Below, one piece after another: positions 1 through 6,535 of a stretch of 25,112 nucleotides of DNA. Origin of the DNA: Verrucomicrobiota bacterium (lineage in GTDB: Bacteria > Verrucomicrobiota > Verrucomicrobiia > Opitutales > Opitutaceae); assembly GCA_023426435.1 (NCBI GenBank), contig JAFAAS010000090.1, forward strand, positions 1 through 25,112. Reading direction: 5' to 3'. The translations under genes and the position numbers were made by a program. The notes under the pieces were generated by a model. The model had not been told where the DNA came from. It saw only the letters and a list, made by a program, of their open reading frames with translations, and made no database searches. Each line of letters opens with the position of its first letter. Within the stretch, counting starts at the first letter, position 1.

Positions 1-23
1 CCCCCCGACCGAGCCATGGTCCA

Positions 24-44
24 GTGTCACCTATTAGGTTACAC
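24..44. repeat. 21-bp near-perfect palindrome of unknown role
   Basis: The arms GTGTCACCTA (24-33) and TAGGTTACAC (35-44) flank a central T and pair at 9 of 10 positions; the only mismatch is base 28 against base 40. It lies beyond the stop codon of the gene at 88-2043. No run of T follows it on either strand, so it is a poor intrinsic terminator. It could be an operator for a gene left of the window, or the end of a mobile element. Confidence 0.5.
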
Positions 45-87
45 GTCCGACTGGCTCGCGCGGGTCCGCACGCGTGCGTTCCCGCGC

Positions 88-2043
88 TCATCTTCCCCAC
101 CGCGGTTCATGCATCATCAACTCCGTCATCTCCGCGCGCACCGCTTCCATCTCCTTCACATAAGCATACGCGCGCCCTCTCTTCGGCTCCGGCGTCCAGC
201 GCAACAATCCTTCCGCATCGAAACCCAAATCGCCTTCATTCGATAACTCGAACTTACCGCGCGATCCCGGTCGGCACGCATACAACACCCGCAACTGATC
301 CCACGTCGGCCGATCCATATCGCGCTCACCTTTGAAATATTTCTCGAAGGATTTCCGCACCAGATGCTGCGGCACCGCATTCCAATAACACGACCCAATC
401 CGCAAATTCCACCCCGTGCCCCCCGCCTGCACCATCGGCACGTCCGCCGGAAATTTCGCCAGCTCGTTCCGCGCCGACGCCATGTCCATGTGATAATTAA
501 ACCCCGGCTTTCCATGCGGCAGCTTTCCATCCCCGTTCCCCGCCGCGCTGTAGAACTTCACCTTCCTGCGCACCAACTCCACCCCGCTCAGCTCACTGTG
601 CTCGTCCGGCCCCGAATCGAGTAACGCGCTGATGTTCGTCACCGGCCCCACCGCAATCAATGTCACGCTTCGATCCGGCTGCGCCGCCAAAATCTTCCGA
701 TACAGCCCCACCACTTCCGGCGCACCCTCCTCCGCCAGATCGTGCGGATACTCCGCCACGATCGGCGCCATGAAAAAATCCCTCTCGAAGGGCGCGCGTC
801 CCCGGATCGCCCCGATCGGCACATCCGGCCGCCCATACCAGGTGTTCAACGCATCCACATACGGCACCGCCGCCGGATGCCCATTCACCACGCCCATCGC
901 GAGAATCTCCACCTCCCCGCGATCCGCCAGCGCATGCAACATCGCCAACGCCCCCGCATCGTCGATGTCGCCACCGACATCCGTATCGAAAATCACGCGT
1001 ATCTTCTCCGTCGCCGCCGCCCCCACCTCCCCGCCGCTCTTCTTTTCACCCGCTTCGTTCAACTTCTTCGTCAGCAACGCAAACGTTCCGTCACGATCGA
1101 TGTCCGCGCAACGCAGGATCCGGCCGCGCGTATTTTTAAACTGATACACCAGATCCCAGCCGACTTCCGGCGCGTCCACCACCTCCCACGTGCCGAGCGC
1201 CGGATCCACCAGCGCCGCGATGTCCCCCAGGTCGTAGAATCCTTTCGTCGGGCTCTGATACCACCCGCCCTTGAAACGAAACTCGTGCAAATACTTCCCC
1301 AACTCCCCCGTCTTCACCCACCGCGCCGACTCCTCCATCGGACAAAACAGCCGGCTGCCCGTATCGAACAACACGAACGACAGATCCGAATCAAACAGCC
1401 GCCGCGCCGCCCGCACGTCGCCGTGCACATTGAAATTCGTCGCCTTTTCCGGCCACTGCGTCCGCCCGTGCCAGAACACCACCACGCGATCCGCGATCCG
1501 CGGCTCCTTCAAATACGCCGACGCAATATTCGTCGCCGCCCCCAACCCCACGATCCACAAGGGATCCTCCGGCGTCGAGGCCATCGCCTTTTCCACGATG
1601 AAATCCACACCTTCCGACTCCGACGGCTCGAACTGATACCGCATCGGCGCCGATCCGAGCTTCACCTGAATCTTCCCCGCCATTCCCGCCTTCTCCAACA
1701 AGGTGTGAATCGTCTGCGCCGAGGTCTCGATGCTCCGCGGCCCCGCGCCTTCATTCTCGTTGTCATAGTTCGCCGCCACAAATCCTTCGATCTGCAGCCG
1801 CTCCGGGCTCAACAACGCCAGCGCGATCGCCCACACGTCGTCGATTTCATTGTGCGCATCCGCGTCGATGATCACGCGTATCTTCTGCTCCTTCTCCGGA
1901 ATCGCCGGCACCCGCCGCTGCGTCGCATCCCGTGCCTGCACCCGCTCGCGCCGCTCGCGATAGGGATCCGGCGACTCCGCCGCAATCGCTTGCGCCCCCC
2001 ACATCCCCCAGCCGAACAGGACTAGAATCGCACGTGCCACCAT
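88..2043 (-). CDS. Secreted tandem inosine-uridine nucleoside hydrolase-like protein
   Basis: This 651-residue protein has a signal peptide (about 1-22) and two consecutive inosine/uridine nucleoside hydrolase domains (IUNH family). Domain 1 (about 54-327) starts with the calcium-site motif DADAHNEIDD (60-69). Domain 2 (about 346-651) starts with DTDVGGDIDD (353-362). A charged linker (330-345) joins them. Family enzymes are usually single-domain, about 310-350 residues, and cleave N-glycosidic bonds of ribosides. The late motif that is His-Asp in characterised enzymes reads Tyr-Asp in domain 1 (270-271, before IAALVDP) and Trp-Asp in domain 2 (581-582, in RPTWDQ). The metal-binding Asp is therefore kept but the classical catalytic His is not, by my alignment. 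True nucleoside hydrolysis is uncertain and the substrate may be another glycoside. The start is placed at 2043 because the signal peptide begins there. An operator-like site lies 51 bp upstream. Confidence 0.88.
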   Translation of the reverse strand: MVARAILVLFGWGMWGAQAIAAESPDPYRERRERVQARDATQRRVPAIPEKEQKIRVIIDADAHNEIDDVWAIALALLSPERLQIEGFVAANYDNENEGAGPRSIETSAQTIHTLLEKAGMAGKIQVKLGSAPMRYQFEPSESEGVDFIVEKAMASTPEDPLWIVGLGAATNIASAYLKEPRIADRVVVFWHGRTQWPEKATNFNVHGDVRAARRLFDSDLSFVLFDTGSRLFCPMEESARWVKTGELGKYLHEFRFKGGWYQSPTKGFYDLGDIAALVDPALGTWEVVDAPEVGWDLVYQFKNTRGRILRCADIDRDGTFALLTKKLNEAGEKKSGGEVGAAATEKIRVIFDTDVGGDIDDAGALAMLHALADRGEVEILAMGVVNGHPAAVPYVDALNTWYGRPDVPIGAIRGRAPFERDFFMAPIVAEYPHDLAEEGAPEVVGLYRKILAAQPDRSVTLIAVGPVTNISALLDSGPDEHSELSGVELVRRKVKFYSAAGNGDGKLPHGKPGFNYHMDMASARNELAKFPADVPMVQAGGTGWNLRIGSCYWNAVPQHLVRKSFEKYFKGERDMDRPTWDQLRVLYACRPGSRGKFELSNEGDLGFDAEGLLRWTPEPKRGRAYAYVKEMEAVRAEMTELMMHEPRWGR

Positions 2044-2094
2044 GAGCTCTTGACGAAAAACCGCCTGCGAAGACCACCTGCAACCCCGTGCCTA

Positions 2095-2108
2095 CTCAAC
2101 CGCACGAG
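2095..2108 (-). promoter_or_regulatory. Putative LacI-family operator (site 1)
   Basis: The sequence CTCAACCGCACGAG is a 14-bp imperfect palindrome. It lies in the divergent gap, 51 bp before the start at 2043 and 46 bp before the start at 2155. Read in the direction of the minus-strand gene it is CTCGTGCGGTTGAG, the orientation shared by the other sites. It is the most degenerate full-length copy. Confidence 0.55.
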
Positions 2109-2154
2109 TCCTCGCCGGGTCGGCATTTAATCCCGCCTTCTCACTTTGCCCAAG

Positions 2155-2874
2155 ATGCTCCGCTCTTTCATCTTTTCGCTCGTCGGCACTTCCGTCGCGT
2201 TCGCCGCCACCCCCGCACCAAGCACCTTTCCGATCGCCGCGCCCGATCTCGTTTTCGCCGAACACGACGGTCTCGTCGCCGGCGAAGCCGAACATTTTAC
2301 CCAACAAGCCCACCACACCGTTCGCGCCTGGCATCGTATCAGCACCGACTTCACCCCAAACGTCGAACCCGACGGCGATCCGTCCCACGCCGACACCGCC
2401 AGCAATCACGCCTACATCGAATGTCTGCCCGACACCCGCCGCAGCCATGACGATCCTCTCGTCCCAACCGAAAACTTCTCCAACGACCCCGGCGCGATGG
2501 CCGTAATCTCGTATCGGATACACTTCCAGAATCCCGGCCGCTACTACGTCTGGCTCCGCACTTTTTCCACCAACACCGAGGACAACGGTGTCCACGTCGG
2601 TCTCGACGGCGAATGGCCCGAAAGCGGCCAACGCTGGCAAACCACTCAGAAACACGCGTGGTCCTGGGACTGCCGCCAGCGCACACCCGAGGTTCACGTC
2701 GGCATCCCCCTGCAGCTCTATCTCGACGTCCCCACCGCCGGCGAACACACGTTCCAAATCTCCATGCGCGAAGACGGCGTCGAAATCGACCGCTGGCTCC
2801 TCGCGCGCGACCCCGACTATCGCCCCGAATCCGCCGGCCCTCCTTCGCGCCAGGTTTCGCCCGCGCGCCGCTAA
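2155..2874 (+). CDS. Secreted carbohydrate-binding-like beta-sandwich protein (GH115 C-terminal-like)
   Basis: This 239-residue protein has a signal peptide of about 18 residues (MLRSFIFSLVGTSVAFAA). The mature part resembles the C-terminal accessory domain of GH115 glucuronidases and related ligand-binding modules. It shows an early EAEHF motif, then YRIHFQNPGRYYVWLRTFS, and near the end GEHTFQISMREDGVEIDRW. There are no catalytic motifs, so a binding role is inferred. A TTG nine bases upstream (2146) is an alternative start, but the ATG at 2155 gives the better signal peptide. It is the first gene of the unit leading into the ABC importer and lies 125 bp before the solute-binding protein. 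It may bind or present the glycan taken up by that transporter. The C-terminal tail after about residue 222 is Pro/Arg-rich and probably disordered. Confidence 0.8.
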   Translation: MLRSFIFSLVGTSVAFAATPAPSTFPIAAPDLVFAEHDGLVAGEAEHFTQQAHHTVRAWHRISTDFTPNVEPDGDPSHADTASNHAYIECLPDTRRSHDDPLVPTENFSNDPGAMAVISYRIHFQNPGRYYVWLRTFSTNTEDNGVHVGLDGEWPESGQRWQTTQKHAWSWDCRQRTPEVHVGIPLQLYLDVPTAGEHTFQISMREDGVEIDRWLLARDPDYRPESAGPPSRQVSPARR

Positions 2875-2999
2875 GAAAGCTCACCGCAAGCCAGCACCAA
2901 AACCGATCTTTTCCACTTTCACGATTCCGCCGAGCGCCCTCCCCTCGGCTTTCTCGTGCGGACTTGATCCCACGCATCCCCACCTCCTTTTCTTCCCGC

Positions 3000-4388
3000 A
3001 TGCCTTCGCCCCGCCCGCTGGATTTCCTCTCGCTCGGCGCATGGATCATCTTCGGCGGCGCATTACTCTCGATCGGCGCCTACCTCGCCTGGCCCCGCCC
3101 GGAAAAACAAGGCCGCGACTTCTGGCTCTTCAGTCCGCCCAATCTTCCTCCCTACGTCGAAGCCGCGAAAACCTGGAACGCCGCCCACCCCGCTCCCGCC
3201 GATCAACTCAACGTCCAACTCATCCACTACCAGGCGCTCGAACGCCGGCTTATCGCCGCCTTCACCGCCGAAGCCCCCATCGCCGATCTCGTCGAAACCG
3301 AAAGCCAAGCCATGGCCCGCGCCTTCGCCGGCCCGCTCGAGGGCGTCGGCTTCATCGATCTCACCGATCGTCTCCGCGCCGAGGGCCTGTTCGACGCCAT
3401 CAACGAGCCTTCCTTCAGCCTCTGGACAAGTCGCGGCCACACGTTCGGCCTCCCGCATGATGTCCACCCCTGCCTGCTCGGCTATCGCGCCGACATCGTC
3501 GAAGCCGCCGGCATCGACATGTCTCAAATCGAAACCTGGGACGACTTTCGCCGCGTCCTGGCTCCGCTGATACAGGACTTCGACGGCGACAACCGCCCCG
3601 ATCGCTACCTCCTCAATTTCTGGGACAACAATTTCGACCTCATCGAAATGCTTCTCCTCCAGGCCGGCGATCCGTTCTTCGATCCTTCCGGGTATCCACA
3701 ACTCAATACATCGCGCCACGCCCGCACGCTCGCCTCGCTCGTATCCTGGATCGCCGGTCCCGACCGCTTTTGCGTCGACGCTCGCGAATTCACCGCCGGC
3801 GGCGACCGCATGCGAATCGAGGGCACCGTGATCGCCTCCATTCTCCCCGACTGGCTCGCCGGCACGTGGAAAACCTACATCCCCGCGCTCCACGGCAAAG
3901 TGAAGCTCATGAAGCTCCCCGCCTGGGAGCCCGGCGGACGCCGCACGTCCGTCTCCGGCGGCTCTTGCATCGCCATCACGAAAAGCGCACCCGACATCGA
4001 CCGCGCCTGGGCCATGGCCAAACATCTCTATCTCTCGCCCGAGGTCGCCGAAGCTCACTTCCGCGCCACCTGCATCATCTCGCCGGTCAAAAAATTTTGG
4101 GACCTCCCCGTCTATCACGAACCCGATCCTTTCTTCTCCGGCCAACCCGTCGGCGATCTCTACATCGCCGAAGCGCCCAACGTTCCTCCTCGCAACTCCT
4201 CCCCGTTTCTCCCGCTCGTGAAAGAGCGCATGATGGCCATCCTCGTCTCGCTGAAAGCCACCGCGATCGCCCGCAACCAGTTCGACGCCGACTCGCTCCT
4301 CCCCGAGGCGCAACGTCTCCTCGACGCCGCCCAATCCGACATCGCCGCCCGCATGGACCGCAACGTCCTCTATCGTCCGACACCATGA
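3000..4388 (+). CDS. ABC transporter extracellular solute-binding protein, family 1, membrane-anchored
   Basis: This 462-residue sugar-type solute-binding protein (SBP family 1, MalE/UgpB-like) feeds the two permeases that follow. Residues 8-30 form an uncleaved-looking hydrophobic helix followed by AWPRPEKQ. There is no lipobox Cys, so the protein is probably tethered by an N-terminal transmembrane segment. The binding domain includes FGLPHDVHPCLLGYRADI, ETWDDFRRVL, an EF-hand-like loop DFDGDNRPDR, and SVSGGSCIAITKSAPD. These match the usual order of family features (partner-loop region, then a conserved GG..I.I segment). The ATG at 3000 is chosen because upstream codons in this frame overlap the previous gene and lack its character. 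The stop overlaps the next start by four bases (ATGA). The ligand is unknown but likely an oligosaccharide. Confidence 0.9.
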   Translation: MPSPRPLDFLSLGAWIIFGGALLSIGAYLAWPRPEKQGRDFWLFSPPNLPPYVEAAKTWNAAHPAPADQLNVQLIHYQALERRLIAAFTAEAPIADLVETESQAMARAFAGPLEGVGFIDLTDRLRAEGLFDAINEPSFSLWTSRGHTFGLPHDVHPCLLGYRADIVEAAGIDMSQIETWDDFRRVLAPLIQDFDGDNRPDRYLLNFWDNNFDLIEMLLLQAGDPFFDPSGYPQLNTSRHARTLASLVSWIAGPDRFCVDAREFTAGGDRMRIEGTVIASILPDWLAGTWKTYIPALHGKVKLMKLPAWEPGGRRTSVSGGSCIAITKSAPDIDRAWAMAKHLYLSPEVAEAHFRATCIISPVKKFWDLPVYHEPDPFFSGQPVGDLYIAEAPNVPPRNSSPFLPLVKERMMAILVSLKATAIARNQFDADSLLPEAQRLLDAAQSDIAARMDRNVLYRPTP

Positions 4389-5290
4389 TCCGCGCATCGT
4401 CCCGCCGCCGCCCCGCCCCGCCCCACCCGCCTTGGGCCCCGTGTGCTTTCCTTTCTCCGTTCCTCCTCCTCTTCGCCACTTTCACGCTCTACCCGCTTGC
4501 CCAATCCCTCGTCCTCGCCTTCTCGCAAACCTTCGGCCCGAAACACAGCGCCTTCGTCGGTTTCGACAATTTCCTCTTCCTTCTCCGCGATCCGCTTTTC
4601 TGGACCGCCCTCCGCAACACCGCGCTCTACACCGCCGGCTCCGTTTTCATCCAACTCCCCATCGCCCTCGGCCTCGCCCTCCTTCTCAACCGCCCCGGTC
4701 TTCGCGGCCGCGCGATTTTCCGCCTCATCTTCTTCGCCCCGTCACTCGTCGGCCTCGTCTTCGTCGCGATGGTGTTCGCGCTTCTCTTCCAAAGCCGCAC
4801 CGGCCTCATCAACGCCGGCCTCCACCATCTCTTCCCCGCCTGGGATCCTGAGTTCGCCTGGCTCGACCGCCACGTCATGACCTCGCTCATCGTCGCGACG
4901 GTCTGGCTCTACGCCGGCTTCAACATGATCTACTTCCTCGCCGCGCTCCAAAACGTCAGCCGCGAGCTCCTCGAAGCCGCCGGCCTCGACGGCGCCGGCC
5001 CCTGGGCGCGTTTCCGCCATGTAATACTCCCGGAAATACGCCCCGTCGCCGGCTTCGTTTTCCTCATCTCAATCATCGGCAGCTTCCAAGCCTTCGAACT
5101 TCCTTGGGTCCTGCTCAACAACTCCGCCGGCCCCGACAACCGCGGTCTCACGATCGTGATGTATCTCTACCAAACCGGCTTCCTCACGGGCGACCTCGGC
5201 TACGCCAGCGCCATCGGCTGGATCCTCGGCCTCATCCTCGCTCTCGCCGCCCTCCTCCAACTCCGCGTCACGCGAAACGAAGAAAACTAA
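4385..5290 (+). CDS. ABC sugar permease, MalF/UgpA type
   Basis: This 301-residue inner-membrane permease (binding-protein-dependent transport family) has about six transmembrane helices. The first, PCAFLSPFLLLFATFTLYPL, follows a basic Pro/Arg-rich N-terminus. The EAA loop that contacts the ATPase is clear: LLEAAGLDGAGPWARFRHVILPEIRP (about 197-222). This is followed by the typical NNSAGPDNRGLTIVMYLYQTGF segment. The start overlaps the stop of the solute-binding protein by four bases, which suggests translational coupling. A 168-bp gap made of dispersed repeat separates it from the second permease. No ABC ATPase is encoded nearby, so a shared MsmK/UgpC-type ATPase elsewhere is expected. Confidence 0.93.
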   Translation: MIRASSRRRPAPPHPPWAPCAFLSPFLLLFATFTLYPLAQSLVLAFSQTFGPKHSAFVGFDNFLFLLRDPLFWTALRNTALYTAGSVFIQLPIALGLALLLNRPGLRGRAIFRLIFFAPSLVGLVFVAMVFALLFQSRTGLINAGLHHLFPAWDPEFAWLDRHVMTSLIVATVWLYAGFNMIYFLAALQNVSRELLEAAGLDGAGPWARFRHVILPEIRPVAGFVFLISIIGSFQAFELPWVLLNNSAGPDNRGLTIVMYLYQTGFLTGDLGYASAIGWILGLILALAALLQLRVTRNEEN

Positions 5291-5457
5291 ACCACGAATG
5301 GACACGACGGCACACGAATCGAAGCGAGCCCTGAAAACGCCTCTCCTCCTTCGCGCCCATTCGTGGCTCTTCCTTGCGCCTTCTTGCGCCTCTTTGCAGC
5401 CATCCCCGTTGCCTCCCTTCGCGTCTCTTCGCGTCCCTTCGCGGTTTCATAAAAACC
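5291..5457. repeat. Dispersed intergenic repeat block inside the ABC operon
   Basis: It begins directly after the permease stop codon. An inverted repeat, CCACGAATGG (5292-5301) and CCATTCGTGG (5357-5366), is followed by the TTGCGCC/TTCTTGCGCC/TCTTTGCAGCC module (5373-5404) and a TTCGCGTC/CCTTCGCGGTT module (5428-5450). Near-copies of these modules occur at 6358-6391, 8846-8877 and 8891-8921. It fills almost the whole gap up to the next start and has no coding character. Confidence 0.75.
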
Positions 5458-5458
5458 C

Positions 5459-6304
5459 ATGCGCCGCCTGACCCTCCCCCTCATCTACGCCGCGCTGATA
5501 TTCTTCGCCGCACTCACGCTCATCCCGCTCCTCTGGATGGCGACGTCCGCCGTCAAAAACCAAACCGACTTCTTCACATCCTTCTTCCTTCCCACCGGCG
5601 ATGGCTTTCTCGGCATCGCATGGGATCGCATCACCCTCGCCAACTTCGAACGTCTCTTCGCCGAACACCCCATCGGTCGCGCGCTCTTCAACTCTTTCTT
5701 CTTCGCCAGCGTCTCCAGCGCCGCCGCCACGCTCGCGTGCGCCATGGGCGGCTACGCCCTCGCCAAATTCCATTTTCGCGCGCGCTCCTTCCTCACCGCC
5801 GTCGTCCTCGGCGCCCTCATCATCCCCGCCCCGCTGCTCATCGCGCCCAGCTACCAACTCCTCTGGCAACTCGGTCTCCTCAACTCCTACACGGGCCTCA
5901 TCCTCCCCGCGCTCGCCCCCGCCTTCGGCGTCTTCCTCTTCCGCCAGTCGATGCTCAACTCCGTCCCCGCCGAACTCCTCGAGTCCGCGCGCCTCGACGG
6001 CGCCGGCGAATTCCGGATCTTCTTCACCATCGTGATCCCGCTCGTGCGCCCGATGATCGGCGCTTTCCTTCTCATCACATTCCTCGGCGCGTGGAATAAT
6101 TTCATCAGCCCGCAAATCATCCTCCAGGAACCCGAACTTTTTCCGCTCTCCGTCACGGTCAACAACCTCCGCGGACTCTACGCCACCGACTACGGTCTCA
6201 TCATGTCCGGCACGCTCGTCTCCATCGCCCCCGTCATGTGCCTCTTCCTCCTCCTCCAAAAAGAATTCATCTCCGGCCTCACCACCGGCGCCGTAAAAGG
6301 CTGA
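5459..6304 (+). CDS. ABC sugar permease, MalG/UgpE type
   Basis: This 281-residue inner-membrane permease is the usual second partner of a CUT1-type sugar importer. It has six predicted helices. The first is LIYAALIFFAALTLIPLLWMA, followed by the family's MWxxTSAxK-like segment (MATSAVKNQTDFF). The EAA loop reads LLESARLDGAGEFRIFFTIVIPLVRPMI (about residues 171-198). It ends with the common IAPVMCLFLLLQKEFISGLTTGAVKG, including the ExFxxGLTxGAVKG tail typical of MalG-like proteins. The start follows a repeat block and has no clear Shine-Dalgarno sequence. The stop is followed immediately by another repeat-derived hairpin. Confidence 0.94.
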   Translation: MRRLTLPLIYAALIFFAALTLIPLLWMATSAVKNQTDFFTSFFLPTGDGFLGIAWDRITLANFERLFAEHPIGRALFNSFFFASVSSAAATLACAMGGYALAKFHFRARSFLTAVVLGALIIPAPLLIAPSYQLLWQLGLLNSYTGLILPALAPAFGVFLFRQSMLNSVPAELLESARLDGAGEFRIFFTIVIPLVRPMIGAFLLITFLGAWNNFISPQIILQEPELFPLSVTVNNLRGLYATDYGLIMSGTLVSIAPVMCLFLLLQKEFISGLTTGAVKG

Positions 6305-6308
6305 GTTT

Positions 6309-6431
6309 CACATTGGCCGCAAAAAAAACGCAAAAGGCGCAAAGAACCCCTTCTCCTTTTTGCGCCTTCTGCGCCTCTTTGCGGCGATTCCAATTTTCTC
6401 TTCTCTGTGTCTCCGTGCCTCTGTGGTTCAA
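6309..6431. repeat. Dispersed repeat with strong hairpin after the ABC operon
   Basis: It starts five bases after the permease stop. AAGGCGCAAA (6334-6343) pairs perfectly with TTTGCGCCTT (6359-6368) around a 15-nt loop. The flanking CCGCAAAA and TTTGCGG add further weaker pairing. A CTCTGTGTCTCCGTGCCTC module follows (6403-6421). It may act as an end-of-operon RNA structure, but it lacks a clean U-tract. Confidence 0.65.
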
Positions 6432-6465
6432 ATAAGAATCGTGATAAAAACCCTCACTCCGTCTT

Positions 6466-6519
6466 GGTGATTGAATTTTGAAGATTCTCTGGAGCTTGGC
6501 GCTTGGATCTTGGAGCTTC
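6466..6519. repeat. GGAGCTTGG/CGCTTGGATCTT short-period repeat
   Basis: The segment 6491-6519 consists of near-tandem units (GGAGCTTGG, CGCTTGGAT, CTTGGAGCTT) preceded by an AT-richer GAATTTTGAAGATTC stretch unlike the surrounding DNA. It lies just beyond the stop of the GH172 gene. It looks like a second class of dispersed low-complexity repeat. I see no coding potential. Confidence 0.5.
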
Positions 6520-6535
6520 CGTGCCGCGCGCGCCT

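Noticed and set aside
742..2025. Plus-strand open frame (427 codons) opposite the nucleoside-hydrolase-like gene
   Set aside because: It is Arg/His/Pro-rich with no domains. The minus-strand gene has a signal peptide and two family motifs.
2929..2955. GCCGAG...CTCGGC hairpin followed by TTTCTC, a possible terminator before the binding-protein gene
   Set aside because: The stem is only six pairs and the T-run is broken. With the same-strand layout I cannot call it a terminator.
2613..2999. N-terminal extension of the ABC binding-protein frame
   Set aside because: The extension overlaps the preceding gene in another frame and is Arg/Pro/His-rich. The protein proper begins with a membrane helix after the ATG at 3000.
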